Below are positions 16,260-27,114 of a stretch of DNA of 64,000 nt, piece after piece (the stretch's first letter is position 1; every line of letters begins with the position of its first letter). Under the pieces are notes generated by a model. That model was not told where the DNA came from and searched no databases. It saw only the letters and a list, made by a program, of their open reading frames with translations. Both the position numbers and the translations under genes were made by a program. This stretch comes from JBLNDJ01 sp050261515 (GTDB lineage: Bacteria > Acidobacteriota > Terriglobia > Bryobacterales > Bryobacteraceae): the NCBI GenBank assembly GCA_050261515.1, contig JBLNDJ010000040.1:1-64000 (forward strand), read 5' to 3'.

Positions 16260-19003
16260 GTGGCTGGCTACGAAATTTCCACGGCTAGGCGGCCGCGTAT
16301 CGGGCCCGCCTTTTTCATTGCCCTGCTCGTGCTGCTGTTTTTGGGCGCACGGTCGATTGCGAGCTATATCATCGAGTACAACTGGTGGCGCGAGATGTCC
16401 CAGACCGGGACGTGGTTCTCGTTGCTCGGCTACTCGATTGCGCCTGTAGCGATCGCGGCGGCGCTCCTGTTTCCGATCCTGTTCACAGCGCACGCGCGCG
16501 GCATGAAGTTCGCGGGCGACCGGCTGGGGCGCCACAAGTGGTATGCGCGCGTTTCGACCGCGGGCCTGCTGCTGCTTGCGATTCTCGTCGCGGCCTCGAC
16601 CATCGACACCTGGACCGTTGTGCGGCACTTCGGCGGCCATCACGTTGCCGCCGATCCCTCGGCGTGGCGCGATCCGGTCTTCGGCAGGCCGCTGAGCTTC
16701 TATCTGTTCGACCTTCCGTTCTTCAATGTGCTGCGCAGCTTCCTGCTCGCTTCGGCGATCGTGGCGGCCGTCGTCTACTGGCTCACCGCGCGCGGGTGGC
16801 AGCTTCGCAACGGCATCGCGGATTTTCGCGACAGCGTCGAAATGGGGATCGACCTGCGGATGCTCGGGCTGCGGGGCGCGCTCGAATCGAAGTTCCTGCG
16901 GGGTGTGGCGGCGGCGATCCTGGCGGCGCTGGCGCTGCGGTTTTTCCTCGGCCGCTACGAGATGCTGTGGAACGACCACGGCTTCATGGTCGGGGTCGAT
17001 TACGTGGATGAAAAGTTCCGGCTGCCGCTTCAGTGGCTGCTCATCGCCGCGTGCGTGATTGCGGCGGCGTTCGCGGCTTTCGGGCGGTGGAAGTGGCTGC
17101 TCATCGTGCCGGCGGCGCTGGTGCTGAAAGGGGTGGTTCCGGCGATCGTCGCGGGCGTCTACGTGCGGCCGAACGAAATCTCGATCGAGCGGCCGTACAT
17201 CGAGCGGCACATCGCGGCCACGCGCAACGCCTTCGGGATCGGGAGCCACGTGAAGGAAAGCGAGTACCACGCCAGGCTCGAGTCGAGCTTCGATCCTTCG
17301 AAAAACCAGGCGATCCTCGGCAACGTGCGGCTGTGGGACTGGCGCGCGTTCCACGATACCGTGACGCAGATCCAGGCGCTGCGGCCCTACTACAACTTCG
17401 CCGATACGGACGTGGACCGCTACATGATCGACGGGCAGCTGCGGCAGCTTCTGCTGACGCCGCGCGAGCTCGATGTGCGGCAGTTGCCCGAGGCCGCGCG
17501 CAGCGGCTGGCCCAACACGCACTTCATCTACACGCACGGCTACGGGCTGGTAGTGGCGGAGGCGAACCGCATCACGCCGGACGGGCTGCCGTACCTGTTC
17601 ATTCAGGACGCGCCACCCGAGGTGAAGACGACGAGCCTCAAGCTTACGAGGCCGGAGCTGTATTACAGCGAAATCCAGCACGAGCCGGTGTTCGTCAACA
17701 CCGCGCAGCCGGAGTTCGATTATCCTTCGGGCGCCGATAACCAGAAGACCACGTACAAGGGGAAGGGCGGGTTCCCGGTGGGGTCGTTCGGCATACGGCT
17801 GGCGGCGGCGATTTCCTATGCCGATCCGAATATTTTGCTGACCGGGTATCTGACCTCCCAGAGCCGCATGATGATCCGCCGCACGGTGCGCGCCCGGATG
17901 GAGGCGCTGGCGGGATTCCTCACGTGGGAGACGGACCCGTATCTCGTGCTCACCAGCGAGGGCCGCCAGGTGTGGACCATCGACGGGTACACGACTTCTC
18001 AGGCGCATCCGTACTCGCGGCGCATAGGGCTGGGAACGCTCGGCGACGTGAACTACATACGCAACGCGGTGAAGGCCACCGTCGATGCGTACGACGGCGA
18101 AACGCACATTTACGTTTTCGACCCCACGGACCCGATCATTCGCGCGTATCAGCAACTTTTTCCGGACCTGTTCCAGCCGTTTTCGGCGATGCCGGCGGAG
18201 CTGCGGGCGCATGCGCGGTATCCGGAGGCGCTGTTCCGCACGCAGGCGGAGATTTACCGCACGTTCCACATGCTCGACCCCCAGGCGTTCTACAACCGCG
18301 AGGATCTGTGGGACATCGCGCGCACGATGGTGGCGCAGAGCGGGCGACCCGAGCCTATGCAGCCGACCTATGTGGTGGCGAGCCTGCCGGGCGAGGACCG
18401 CGCCGAGTTCCTGCTCATGATCCCGTTCACGCCTCGGAACAAGGACAATCTGATCGGCCTGATGGTGGCGCGGTGCGACGGCGAGCACCTGGGCGAGCTG
18501 GTGGTGCTGCAACTCTCGAAACAGGAGCTGATTTTCGGGCCGATGCAGGTGGAGGCGCGGATCAACCAGGATCAGACGATCGCGAAAGATTTGTCGCTGT
18601 GGAACCAGCAGGGCTCGACCGTGGTGCGCGGGCAGATGCTGGTGCTGCCGATCGGGGATACGTTCCTCTATGCGGAGCCGCTGTACATACAGTCGGCCGA
18701 GGCGCGGATGCCGCAGCTCAAGAAGGTGGCGCTGGCGATGGGGAACCTGCTGATCTACGCCGATACGTACGACCAGGCACTGGCGCAGTTGAGCGCGGCG
18801 ATGCAGGCGCCCGGAGCGCCGGCGGCGCAGGCGGCCGCGGCCGCTCCGGCACAGGCGGCTCCGGCACAGGCGGCTCCGGCGAAGGCGTCGGACCCGCGGA
18901 TCGAGGCGATTCGCGGGCGATTGAAGCGGTACCGGGAACTGGCGGCGCAGGGACGGTGGAGTGAGGCCGGCAAGGAACTGGAAGCGATCGAGAGCGAAGT
19001 GAA

Positions 19004-19007
<4 letters not shown>
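16260..19007 (+). CDS. UPF0182-family membrane protein
   Basis: A 915-residue protein of the UPF0182 family with about seven N-terminal membrane helices (residues 15-320) and a large extracytoplasmic part. Landmarks are the region around YVRPNEISIERPYIERHI and GEDRAEFLLMIPFTP. The C terminus has an Ala/Pro-rich low-complexity stretch (several AQAAPA units) before a short charged helix. A GTG start follows GGAG by four bases. Function of the family is unknown. It is wedged between pyrC and hemL, overlapping hemL by four bases. Confidence 0.88.
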
Positions 19008-20266
<1,259 letters not shown>

Positions 20267-20275
20267 GCCGGCGCG

Positions 20276-20500
20276 CTAGCCGCCTGCCGCGTCGACTTTC
20301 TCTTCGTACAGGTTTCTCGCCGCGAAGGCGACGAGTTCCGCGGTCGAATGCAGCCGGAGCTTGCGGCAGATATGCTTGCGATGGTTGCTTACCGTGTGTA
20401 TGCTGACTTCGAGCGCGTCAGCAACCTGCCGGCTGGTGCGGCCGCGCGCGATCAGTCGCAAAACATCCGTTTCTCTCGGCGTCAGTCCGTCGTAAGTCAT
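20276..20500 (-). CDS. Orphan GerE/LuxR-type DNA-binding protein A
   Basis: A 74-residue protein (80 if a GTG at 20518 is used) that is almost only a LuxR-type helix-turn-helix: LTPRETDVLRLIARGRTS, then the recognition helix around TVSNHRKHICRKL. There is no receiver or ligand domain, as in Bacillus GerE. I prefer the ATG because a GGGTGGG run precedes it. It is divergent from a paralogue 264 bases away and shares about two thirds of the aligned residues with it. Confidence 0.75.
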   Translation of the reverse strand: MTYDGLTPRETDVLRLIARGRTSRQVADALEVSIHTVSNHRKHICRKLRLHSTAELVAFAARNLYEEKVDAAGG

Positions 20501-20764
20501 ATTTTCACCCACCCGCACACCTCTGAGGATCTCCCGCTAAAGGGCCAGGGATCTTTGCTGGCTATTGGATGCAAGCAACGGTTGAGTTGCGGCAATGTTT
20601 GAATGCCTTAGATCTGCTAGTATATTAAAGTTTATTAATCGTACTAAAAGTGGGCCACAATGACGCAGTGGAGCTATTTGTCAAATGGTCCGGGTCTGCT
20701 AAAGTTGCCGTTTACCGCCCAGCCGTAAGGTGCGGCGTTACCTGGGAAGATCCTAACTCCCCAT
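20501..20764. other. Divergent regulatory region between two GerE-like genes
   Basis: No gene is seen. The region is markedly richer in A and T than its surroundings (TAGTATATTAAAG and neighbours), which in a GC-rich genome suggests bound promoters or regulator sites for the two flanking regulators. Confidence 0.5.
20618..20646. promoter_or_regulatory. AT-rich imperfect dyad, possible regulator site
   Basis: TAGTATATTAA at 20618-20628 is matched by TTAATCGTACTA at 20635-20646 read on the other strand, with one unpaired base. The dyad lies midway between the two GerE-like genes, where an auto- or cross-regulatory site would be expected. Confidence 0.35.
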
Positions 20765-21007
20765 ATGGATTCTCAACCGGACAGCCTCCTGACTCGCAGG
20801 GAACTTGAAGTGCTCGGCCTCATTGCTCGCGGCAAGACGAGCAAACAGATTGCCGGGCAACTGAACCTCAGCGTCTACACGGTGAACAACCACCGGAAGC
20901 ACATCTGCAAGAAGGCGAACCTGCACTCGACGGCGCAGCTGGTGGCGTACGCTGTGTCGGAGATGGCCCGGAACGGCTCGCCCTTTCCCACAACAGAACC
21001 GGAATAG
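20765..21007 (+). CDS. Orphan GerE/LuxR-type DNA-binding protein B
   Basis: An 80-residue protein consisting of the LuxR-type helix-turn-helix (LTRRELEVLGLIARGKTSKQ, recognition helix TVNNHRKHICKKA) plus a short tail ending TTEPE. It has no sensor domain. By my count 36 of 55 positions of the domain equal those of the divergent paralogue. It may form homo- or heterodimers with it. No clear ribosome binding site is visible in front of the ATG. Confidence 0.75.
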   Translation: MDSQPDSLLTRRELEVLGLIARGKTSKQIAGQLNLSVYTVNNHRKHICKKANLHSTAQLVAYAVSEMARNGSPFPTTEPE

Positions 21008-21079
21008 AATGTTTTTGTGACACGCCGCGGTTTGGATGGCGCCGGCTGCGGACGGGGTGGTCCGCCCAACAGGAGGACG

Positions 21080-21559
21080 ATGCCGGGCGGGTGGGCCGAT
21101 GTGCGCGCGCTGCCGCGGGGCCCCAACGGGCGGAACCTGTGCCGCTGGTGCAACCTCGAAGTGCCCAAGGGGCGAGTGACGTTCTGCTCGGATTTCTGTG
21201 TCCACGAGTGGCGGCTGCGCACGGACCCCGGGTATCTGCGGGAATGCGTGTTCGAGCGGGATCGCGGCGTGTGCGCCGGGTGCGGGATCGATACCGTGGC
21301 GGAGTTCGCGCACATGAGGCGGCTGCGCGGGGCGGCACGGCTGGCGCGGTATCTCTCCTGGGGACTGCGGCCCGGCTCACGCAAGAGCCTGTGGGATGCG
21401 GACCACATTGTGCCTGTGGTGGAGGGCGGGGGCGAGTGCGACCTGGCGAACCTGCGGACTCTGTGCCTGCGGTGCCACAAGAAAGAGACGGCGGCGCTAC
21501 GCGCGCGCCGGGGGAGTGATCGGCCCGGCGGCGGTTTGGCACCCGCCGCGCAGGTTTGA
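21080..21559 (+). CDS. HNH endonuclease-domain protein
   Basis: A 159-residue protein with an N-terminal treble-clef-like zinc site (C21xxC24, C36-x3-C40, the latter in FCSDFC) and a C-terminal HNH domain: D108-H109, N124 and H133 in DADHIVPV, DLANLRTLC and RCHKKE, framed by C65-C68 and C129-C132. The ATG at 21080 follows AGGAGG closely; an upstream GTG at 21017 has no such site. It could be a nuclease of general repair or a solitary homing-like enzyme. Its end overlaps a convergent gene by 63 bases. Confidence 0.8.
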   Translation: MPGGWADVRALPRGPNGRNLCRWCNLEVPKGRVTFCSDFCVHEWRLRTDPGYLRECVFERDRGVCAGCGIDTVAEFAHMRRLRGAARLARYLSWGLRPGSRKSLWDADHIVPVVEGGGECDLANLRTLCLRCHKKETAALRARRGSDRPGGGLAPAAQV

Positions 21560-22642
21560 CAACCGGCCCCACTTGCTGCGCTCCTCGAGCAGTTGGCGGA
21601 CGTGGCCTTCGAGTTCCGCCGCCCGGTGCGCGGAGGTATGGGCGGCAAGGATCCGGCGGCGGGCTCGCTGCCCGAGGGCGGCGCGCTGCTCGGGGCACAT
21701 TTGGCTCAGATAGCGCAGCGTGTCCTCCGGTCCGCGTGCCACCAGGATCTCTTCGCCGATTCGGAAGATCGTCTCGAGTCCCAGCCAGTAATCGCTCACG
21801 ATCGGCGTCGCGCAGGCGGCGGCCTCGAACAGGCGCACGCTCGGGGACCAGCCCGCCCGGATCATATCGGCGCGCGTGATGTTGAGCGTGAATTTCTGCG
21901 AGTTGTAAAAGGCGCGGTGCGCGGGCGGCGCCAGGTGTTCGATGTGGTCGGTGTTGCGGGGCCACTTGATGGTGGCCGGAAACAGCGGGCCCGCCACGAC
22001 GAAACGGCCGGCGGGCGAGCGCCGCGCGGGTTCGAGCAGCAAGCGGTCGAGCGCGGGTTGGCGGTCGCCGCTGTAGGTGCCAAGGTATCCCATCTCCCAC
22101 TCGGCCGGGCGCGGCTCGGGGAAGTACATGTCCGGGTCGGTCGAGCAGTACAGCACACGCGCGCGCGGCGAGCCGTACTCGCGCTCGATGCGAGCCAGCG
22201 TGGGCCCGCCGGTGAATGAGAAATAGATGTCGTAGTCGCGGATCATGGCCGCGCTCAGGTACTGCTCGTCGCCGCGCGCCAGTTTCGCCAGCGTGACCGG
22301 GGTGTCGATGTCGTAAAAGCCTTTGGCGCCGCGCGCGGTGGCGATGACCCACTTCCCGGCGGCCACGCCGTCGGGTACGTACGACCCCACCATGACGAAG
22401 TCGGCGCCGCGCACGTCGCTCGTGAAGCGATCTTTCAGCTCGTCGAGCGTCGAGTAGAGGCCGATGCGGCCGTAGGACGGCTGGGGCAGGTCGCGGTTGG
22501 CGGCGTACCAGGGCGCGTCGCGCTCGAGGAACAACACGTCGTGGCCGCGCCGGACCAGTTCGCGGATCAGGCCGCGGTATGTGGTGGCGTGCCCGTTTCC
22601 CCACGAGGACGTGATCGAGAGGCCGAAAACGACGATGCGCAT
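21497..22642 (-). CDS. CgeB-like glycosyltransferase 1
   Basis: A 381-residue protein of the CgeB/group 1 glycosyltransferase kind. The N terminus MRIVVFGLSITSSWGNGHAT is the start of the first Rossmann-like domain, and the C-terminal domain has the nucleotide-sugar segment AGWSPSVRLFEAAACATPIVSD followed by RILAAHTSAHRAAELE. It is the last gene of a six-gene operon. Acceptor and sugar are unknown. Confidence 0.75.
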   Translation of the reverse strand: MRIVVFGLSITSSWGNGHATTYRGLIRELVRRGHDVLFLERDAPWYAANRDLPQPSYGRIGLYSTLDELKDRFTSDVRGADFVMVGSYVPDGVAAGKWVIATARGAKGFYDIDTPVTLAKLARGDEQYLSAAMIRDYDIYFSFTGGPTLARIEREYGSPRARVLYCSTDPDMYFPEPRPAEWEMGYLGTYSGDRQPALDRLLLEPARRSPAGRFVVAGPLFPATIKWPRNTDHIEHLAPPAHRAFYNSQKFTLNITRADMIRAGWSPSVRLFEAAACATPIVSDYWLGLETIFRIGEEILVARGPEDTLRYLSQMCPEQRAALGQRARRRILAAHTSAHRAAELEGHVRQLLEERSKWGRLSNLRGGCQTAAGPITPPARA

Positions 22643-23718
22643 TATGCCGCCGCCCTCCCCGCGAGCGCGCCCTCGAAGGCCAGCGCGCGGTGCCTGTAGG
22701 TGTGTTCCGCCAGGATTCTGCGGCGGGCCGCGGCGCCGATGGCGCGGGCGCGCGCCGGATCGAGCGAGCGCAACAGCTCCGCCACTTCGCCGCCGCCGCG
22801 CGCGGTTAGGACTTCGCGCCCGGGCTCGAGGAATTGTTCGATGCCCGCCCAGGCGTCGGTGACGATGCAGGCCGCCGCGCCCGCGGCCTCGAAGACGCGC
22901 GTGGCGGGCGAGTAGCCGTAGCGCGCCATGCTTTCGCGGTTGATGTTCAGCACGGCGCGGGGCGTCGAGTTGAAGGCGTTGTGATCGCGCGTGTAGAGGT
23001 GGCCGATGGCGCGCACGTTGGGCGGCGCGGGCTTGTCCTCCCAGCCGCTGCCCGCGAGCAGGAACGCGGAATCGGGAAGCGCGGCCGCGGCGCTGAGAAA
23101 GAACTCCTCGACGCGGGTCTCGCGGTCCGGCAGGCGGTTCCCGAGGAAGGCGAGATCGCAAGCGAAGCGCGAGTCGGGCGCGGCGGGGTGGTGCGTCTCG
23201 GGATCGAGCGCGTTGTAGATGGGAACGCAGCGGCGCGCGCCGAGCGACTCGTAGCGGGTGACGACGGGCGGGCCGCCGCCATAAGTCAGAACCAGATCGT
23301 AGCGCGGGATGAGCGGCGCGAAGGGATCGCCGGGGTTGGCGGCGATGCGGTCGAGCGTGGCGGGCGCGTCCACGTCCCAGAAAGCAGCCAGCGCGCCCGG
23401 GCGTCTGCACTCGACGACGGCCTGTTCGAGGTAGGCGTCGAATACGCCCACTCCGCTGGCTTTCACGACGAGGTCCGCGGCGCGTGCGGCTTCGAGGGCG
23501 CAATCTACGCCGGCACGGCCTTTGGCGGAGTAGACCACGACATCGGCCCAGGCGGGGTCTTCGATGTCGCGATGGCGCTGGCGGTCGTAGGCGTCGGGTT
23601 CGTAGAACGCGACCGAGTGGCCGCGCGCGGCGAGCGCCCGCAGGATGCCGCGGTAGTAGGTGGCCGCGCCGTTCCAGTAAGCCGAGACCAGGCTCGAACC
23701 GAAAAACGCGATTCTCAA
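22642..23718 (-). CDS. CgeB-like glycosyltransferase 2
   Basis: A 358-residue paralogue of the two flanking genes, beginning LRIAFFGSSLVSAYWNGAAT from a TTG start that overlaps the preceding stop (TTGA). The C-terminal domain has GYSPATRVFEAAGAAACIVTDAW and RILAEHTYRHRALAFE. It ends one base into the next start (TAATG), so translation is coupled. Probably transfers a sugar in cell-surface or secondary-metabolite glycosylation. Confidence 0.75.
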   Translation of the reverse strand: MRIAFFGSSLVSAYWNGAATYYRGILRALAARGHSVAFYEPDAYDRQRHRDIEDPAWADVVVYSAKGRAGVDCALEAARAADLVVKASGVGVFDAYLEQAVVECRRPGALAAFWDVDAPATLDRIAANPGDPFAPLIPRYDLVLTYGGGPPVVTRYESLGARRCVPIYNALDPETHHPAAPDSRFACDLAFLGNRLPDRETRVEEFFLSAAAALPDSAFLLAGSGWEDKPAPPNVRAIGHLYTRDHNAFNSTPRAVLNINRESMARYGYSPATRVFEAAGAAACIVTDAWAGIEQFLEPGREVLTARGGGEVAELLRSLDPARARAIGAAARRRILAEHTYRHRALAFEGALAGRAAA

Positions 23719-24833
23719 GCCGGCACCCCCGTCGCCGCCGCGCGCGAACCGTTCAGTTCCTCCAGGATCTGAAACAGTTCGTCGACGCGGTGCGCGCAGG
23801 TGTGCCGCGCGAGCACCGTGCGGCGCCCGCGCGCGGCCATTTCGTGGGCCATGCGCTCGTCCGAGAGCAGGTGCTTCAGCAGTCGCTTCATTTCGGCTCC
23901 GTCGCGGGCGATCAGGAAATCGCCGGGGGTGAAGAGGCGCTCGGCGTCGTCCCAGGGCGCACTGACGAGCGGAATGCCGCAGGCGAGCGCCTCGAAAACG
24001 CGGATGGTCGGGATGCCGGGCAGGGCCTCCGTGTAGGGCCGGCGCGGGATGTGGATGGTGGCCCGGAAGCGCGCGAAAACTTCCGGGACGCGGTAATTCG
24101 GGAGCCAGCCGCGGTAGGCGATGCGCGCGCCGGCGAGCCCGGCCAGGGCTTGCGGCGGGTAGCGGACTCCGTAGACCGCGGCGCGCAGGTTTGCGCCGCG
24201 CACGGGCTGGATGAGGAATTCGTGGATCTCGGCGGCGCGCTCGTCGTCACCCCAGTTGCCGATCCAGACCAGGTCGCCGTCGGTGCGCGGGTCCTGAAGC
24301 GGGCGGAACACGCGCGTGTCGGCGGCTTCGTGCCAGGTCCAGGCGCGCGGCGCCCAGCCGCGTGCGACGTAGAGGTCGCGCAAGGCGGCGCCGTAGGCGA
24401 GGACTCCGTCGTAGTGCGAGAGGTCGTAGGCCGCGAGCGCGCGTTCGTTGGTGACGGCGCGGTGGTGCGTGTCGTGGAACAGGAGCTTGTAGCCGCTCGA
24501 GCGCGCGCGGTGCTGGCCGAGACGGCCGACGAGCGCGGGAGCGTTCCATTCGTGGACCACGACGAGGTTCGCGCCGTCGAGCGCTTCGTCGAGGTCCAGG
24601 GACCAGAAGGCGTAGGGGGTGCTGGCGAGGTTCGGGAACGCGGCGCGGAAATCCGAGAGTGGCGCTTCTCCGTGCTCGGCCAGCAGGTTGGCTCGGCTCC
24701 AGCCGTCTTCGGGCTCGAAGATGCGGACGTCGTGCCCTCGCGCAAGCAGTTCGGCCGCGACGCCGCGCAGGAAATGCGCGTTGCCGTGGTTCCAGTCCGA
24801 GACGAGCGAGTGGTAGAAGAGGACTACGCGCAT
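23715..24833 (-). CDS. CgeB-like glycosyltransferase 3
   Basis: A 372-residue paralogue beginning MRVVLFYHSLVSDWNHGNAH, with the donor-site segment GIPTIRVFEALACGIPLVSAPW and the ending ARHTCAHRVDELFQ. The shared pattern W(N)xGxA...RG...RGHxV in all three CgeB-like proteins marks them as a tandem family. It overlaps the upstream GT4 gene by ten bases. Confidence 0.75.
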   Translation of the reverse strand: MRVVLFYHSLVSDWNHGNAHFLRGVAAELLARGHDVRIFEPEDGWSRANLLAEHGEAPLSDFRAAFPNLASTPYAFWSLDLDEALDGANLVVVHEWNAPALVGRLGQHRARSSGYKLLFHDTHHRAVTNERALAAYDLSHYDGVLAYGAALRDLYVARGWAPRAWTWHEAADTRVFRPLQDPRTDGDLVWIGNWGDDERAAEIHEFLIQPVRGANLRAAVYGVRYPPQALAGLAGARIAYRGWLPNYRVPEVFARFRATIHIPRRPYTEALPGIPTIRVFEALACGIPLVSAPWDDAERLFTPGDFLIARDGAEMKRLLKHLLSDERMAHEMAARGRRTVLARHTCAHRVDELFQILEELNGSRAAATGVPA

Positions 24834-25879
24834 AGGCGCTCGGCCTCCATGTATGCTGCGGCTCTATACGCGGCGGCCATGCGCGCGGGGTGGAAGTGCG
24901 CGGCGCGGGCGCTGGCGCGCGCGCGGAGTCCGGCTCGGGTGTGCGGGTCCTCGATCAGGCCGTTGAGCGCGCGCTCGAGCGCGGCGTCGTCGTCCGGCGG
25001 GACGAACAGGGCGGCGTCGTACCAGTTCTCGCGCAGGCTCGGGATGTCGCCGAGGACGAGCGCGCAGCCGGCGAGCGCCGCTTCGAGCACGGACAGTCCG
25101 AACGGCTCATAGCGCGCGGGATGGGCGAAGATGGCTGCGCGGCCGTACCAGCGCGCCAATTCCGCGGGCGCGAGCCTGCCAAGGCGGTGGGCGCCCGCCG
25201 GCTCGCCGGCGCCTTCGCCTGCCAGGTACACGGGCCAGCGCAGGCGCGGCGCGACGCGCTCGAGCGCCGCCGCGTTCTTTCCCTCGTCCCACAGGCGCCC
25301 GGACGCCAGGATGAAGTTCTCCTTGATTCCGGGAGGGAACTGCTGCGGGGTCCGGCCGTTCGGGATCACGCGCGCGTGCCGCACCGGGCCGTAGTTTTCG
25401 CGCAGGGACGCGAGCATGGCGTGGGTGGGCGCGACGACGAGACCGGCGGCTTCGAGACCGGCGCGCACCTCTTCGCGGTAGCGGTCCCAGCAGGCGGGCG
25501 CGGGCTCGCGCTTCACCGCCCGCCACCAGGAGAGCACGCACGAGTGCGCCACCACGACCACGGGCGCGCGCCAGGGGAGGCGCGCGTGGGTGTAGCCGTT
25601 CAGGTGCACCACGTCCGGCTTCAGGCGCGCTTCGAGCCCGAGCAGCCAGCGTCCCGCTGCGGCCACGTCCGCCCAGGGGTTGTCCATCCATTCGAGGCGA
25701 TAGGTGCTCTCGAAGATATCGACGTTCGCGATGCCGTCCGCCTCGTCCCGCTGCCGGGCGCTGACCGGCGCGCCCATGGTGGCGAGCGCGAACCCGATGT
25801 CGGGCAGCGCGCGGGCCAGTTCGAGCGCGTAGGGCCATACGCCGCCCACCGTGTCGGCCGTCATGAGCACACGGCTCAC
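24824..25879 (-). CDS. Glycosyltransferase family 4 protein
   Basis: A 351-residue GT-B fold enzyme. The N terminus SRVLMTADTVGGVWPYALELARAL has the glycogen-synthase-like GGVW loop, the C-terminal half has RVIPNGRTPQQF, then the donor-binding E-x7-E stretch in ARYEPFGLSVLEAALAGC. The GTG at 25879 overlaps the preceding stop (GTGA) and gives the canonical N terminus. Confidence 0.82.
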   Translation of the reverse strand: MSRVLMTADTVGGVWPYALELARALPDIGFALATMGAPVSARQRDEADGIANVDIFESTYRLEWMDNPWADVAAAGRWLLGLEARLKPDVVHLNGYTHARLPWRAPVVVVAHSCVLSWWRAVKREPAPACWDRYREEVRAGLEAAGLVVAPTHAMLASLRENYGPVRHARVIPNGRTPQQFPPGIKENFILASGRLWDEGKNAAALERVAPRLRWPVYLAGEGAGEPAGAHRLGRLAPAELARWYGRAAIFAHPARYEPFGLSVLEAALAGCALVLGDIPSLRENWYDAALFVPPDDDAALERALNGLIEDPHTRAGLRARASARAAHFHPARMAAAYRAAAYMEAERLCA

Positions 25880-27114
25880 GATTCGCTCTCCAGTTGCGCG
25901 ATGGGGAGCGGGCGCGCGTCCTGTATGTCGCTGAACTCGGCGTTTTCGCGCAGGTAGTGTTCGAGCGCGCGCTCCCAGGCGAAGTCGTCGGCCGCGCCCC
26001 ACAACTTCGTGTAGTCGGGCGAGCCGGGGTAGGGAAATAGCGGCACGGGCTTGTTCGCCCACACGCCGTGCCGGTGAAGGTGTTCGCGCCAGGCTTCGAT
26101 TTCGGCCGCGTCATCCACTTTCGCGTCGAGCAGATTGGCCTGGACGAACGGCACGTACCGCTTGGCGAGGATCAGGCGTTCGCTGAACTCGGGCGTGCTG
26201 AGGCGGCTCTTCTTGTCGAGCAGCGCGCGGCCTTCTTCGGAGATGCTTTCAACGCCCGCCTCGATGGACACGCAGCCCGCGCGCCCGAGCAGCTCGATCA
26301 TTTCGGCGTTCCAGAGGTCGATGCGGGTCTGGACTCCGAACTTCACGCGCCGCCCGGCGACCGCCTCGAGCAGCGCGCGGTCGGGCAGAAAAATCTCGTC
26401 GATGAAATAGACATACTCGACGCCCCGCGCGAGCAGCCCGTCCAGTTCCTCCAGAATCGCGTCGAGGGAACGCTTCCGGTAGGCCGAGCGGAAATTCTCC
26501 TTGGCGCAGAAGGTGCAGTGGTAGGGGCAGCCGCGCGAGGCTTCCATCTCGGCGCCGGGCGCGCCCGGTTCCGCATCAAAGCGATGGTGATGATGGCGGT
26601 GGCGCGCAATGGTTTCGGCAGGCCAGGCGAGCGCCGGAAGCGCCTTCATGTCGGAGGCGTGGGGCGCGCCTTGCACGCGGATGTCCGCGCCGTCGCGCCA
26701 GGCGAACGACGGGATCGCGGACCAATCGCCGCCGAGTTGGGGCAGCACCTCCTCGGGTTCGCCCAGAACGGCGGCGTCCACGCCGAGTTTGCGGATGGCG
26801 GCGCGCGGGGTGGTCGAAGCGTGCGGGCCGACGGCGACAATGGCGCCCGCCCGCCCGCCGAGCTCCTTCACCGTCTGGCGCGGAATGCGAAGCTCGGGCG
26901 GCGGGCAGCGCCAGAACAGGTAGCTCGGGGCGGTAGTGACGACGGCGATATCGACGCGCTCGCCCAGCGTGCCCTCGAAGATCAGGGCCTCGTGCCCCGC
27001 TCGCTCGAGCAGCGCCTTCGCGTAGCCGTACTCGAGAGGCAGGTGCGGCTCGCGGCAGCCGAAATAAATGCTGCCCGAGAAATTCCAGTCCGGGTTGACG
27101 AGTGCGAACCTCAC
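25876..27114 (-). CDS. B12-binding-domain radical SAM protein
   Basis: A 412-residue protein with an N-terminal B12-binding-like domain (about residues 1-125) and a radical SAM domain whose 4Fe-4S cluster motif is C196-PYH-C200-TF-C203. A His-rich run (residues 172-177) precedes it. The B12 domain lacks the DxHxxG ligand motif, so cobalamin may bind base-off without His or not at all. It starts with GTG inside the epimerase stop. In this operon it may methylate or rearrange a sugar or the acceptor. Confidence 0.82.
   Translation of the reverse strand: MRFALVNPDWNFSGSIYFGCREPHLPLEYGYAKALLERAGHEALIFEGTLGERVDIAVVTTAPSYLFWRCPPPELRIPRQTVKELGGRAGAIVAVGPHASTTPRAAIRKLGVDAAVLGEPEEVLPQLGGDWSAIPSFAWRDGADIRVQGAPHASDMKALPALAWPAETIARHRHHHHRFDAEPGAPGAEMEASRGCPYHCTFCAKENFRSAYRKRSLDAILEELDGLLARGVEYVYFIDEIFLPDRALLEAVAGRRVKFGVQTRIDLWNAEMIELLGRAGCVSIEAGVESISEEGRALLDKKSRLSTPEFSERLILAKRYVPFVQANLLDAKVDDAAEIEAWREHLHRHGVWANKPVPLFPYPGSPDYTKLWGAADDFAWERALEHYLRENAEFSDIQDARPLPIAQLESES

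Noticed and set aside
26574..26600. His-rich run in the radical SAM protein as a cloning tag
   Set aside because: It is an RHRHHHHR stretch inside a natural protein with varied codons, in the middle of an intact gene.
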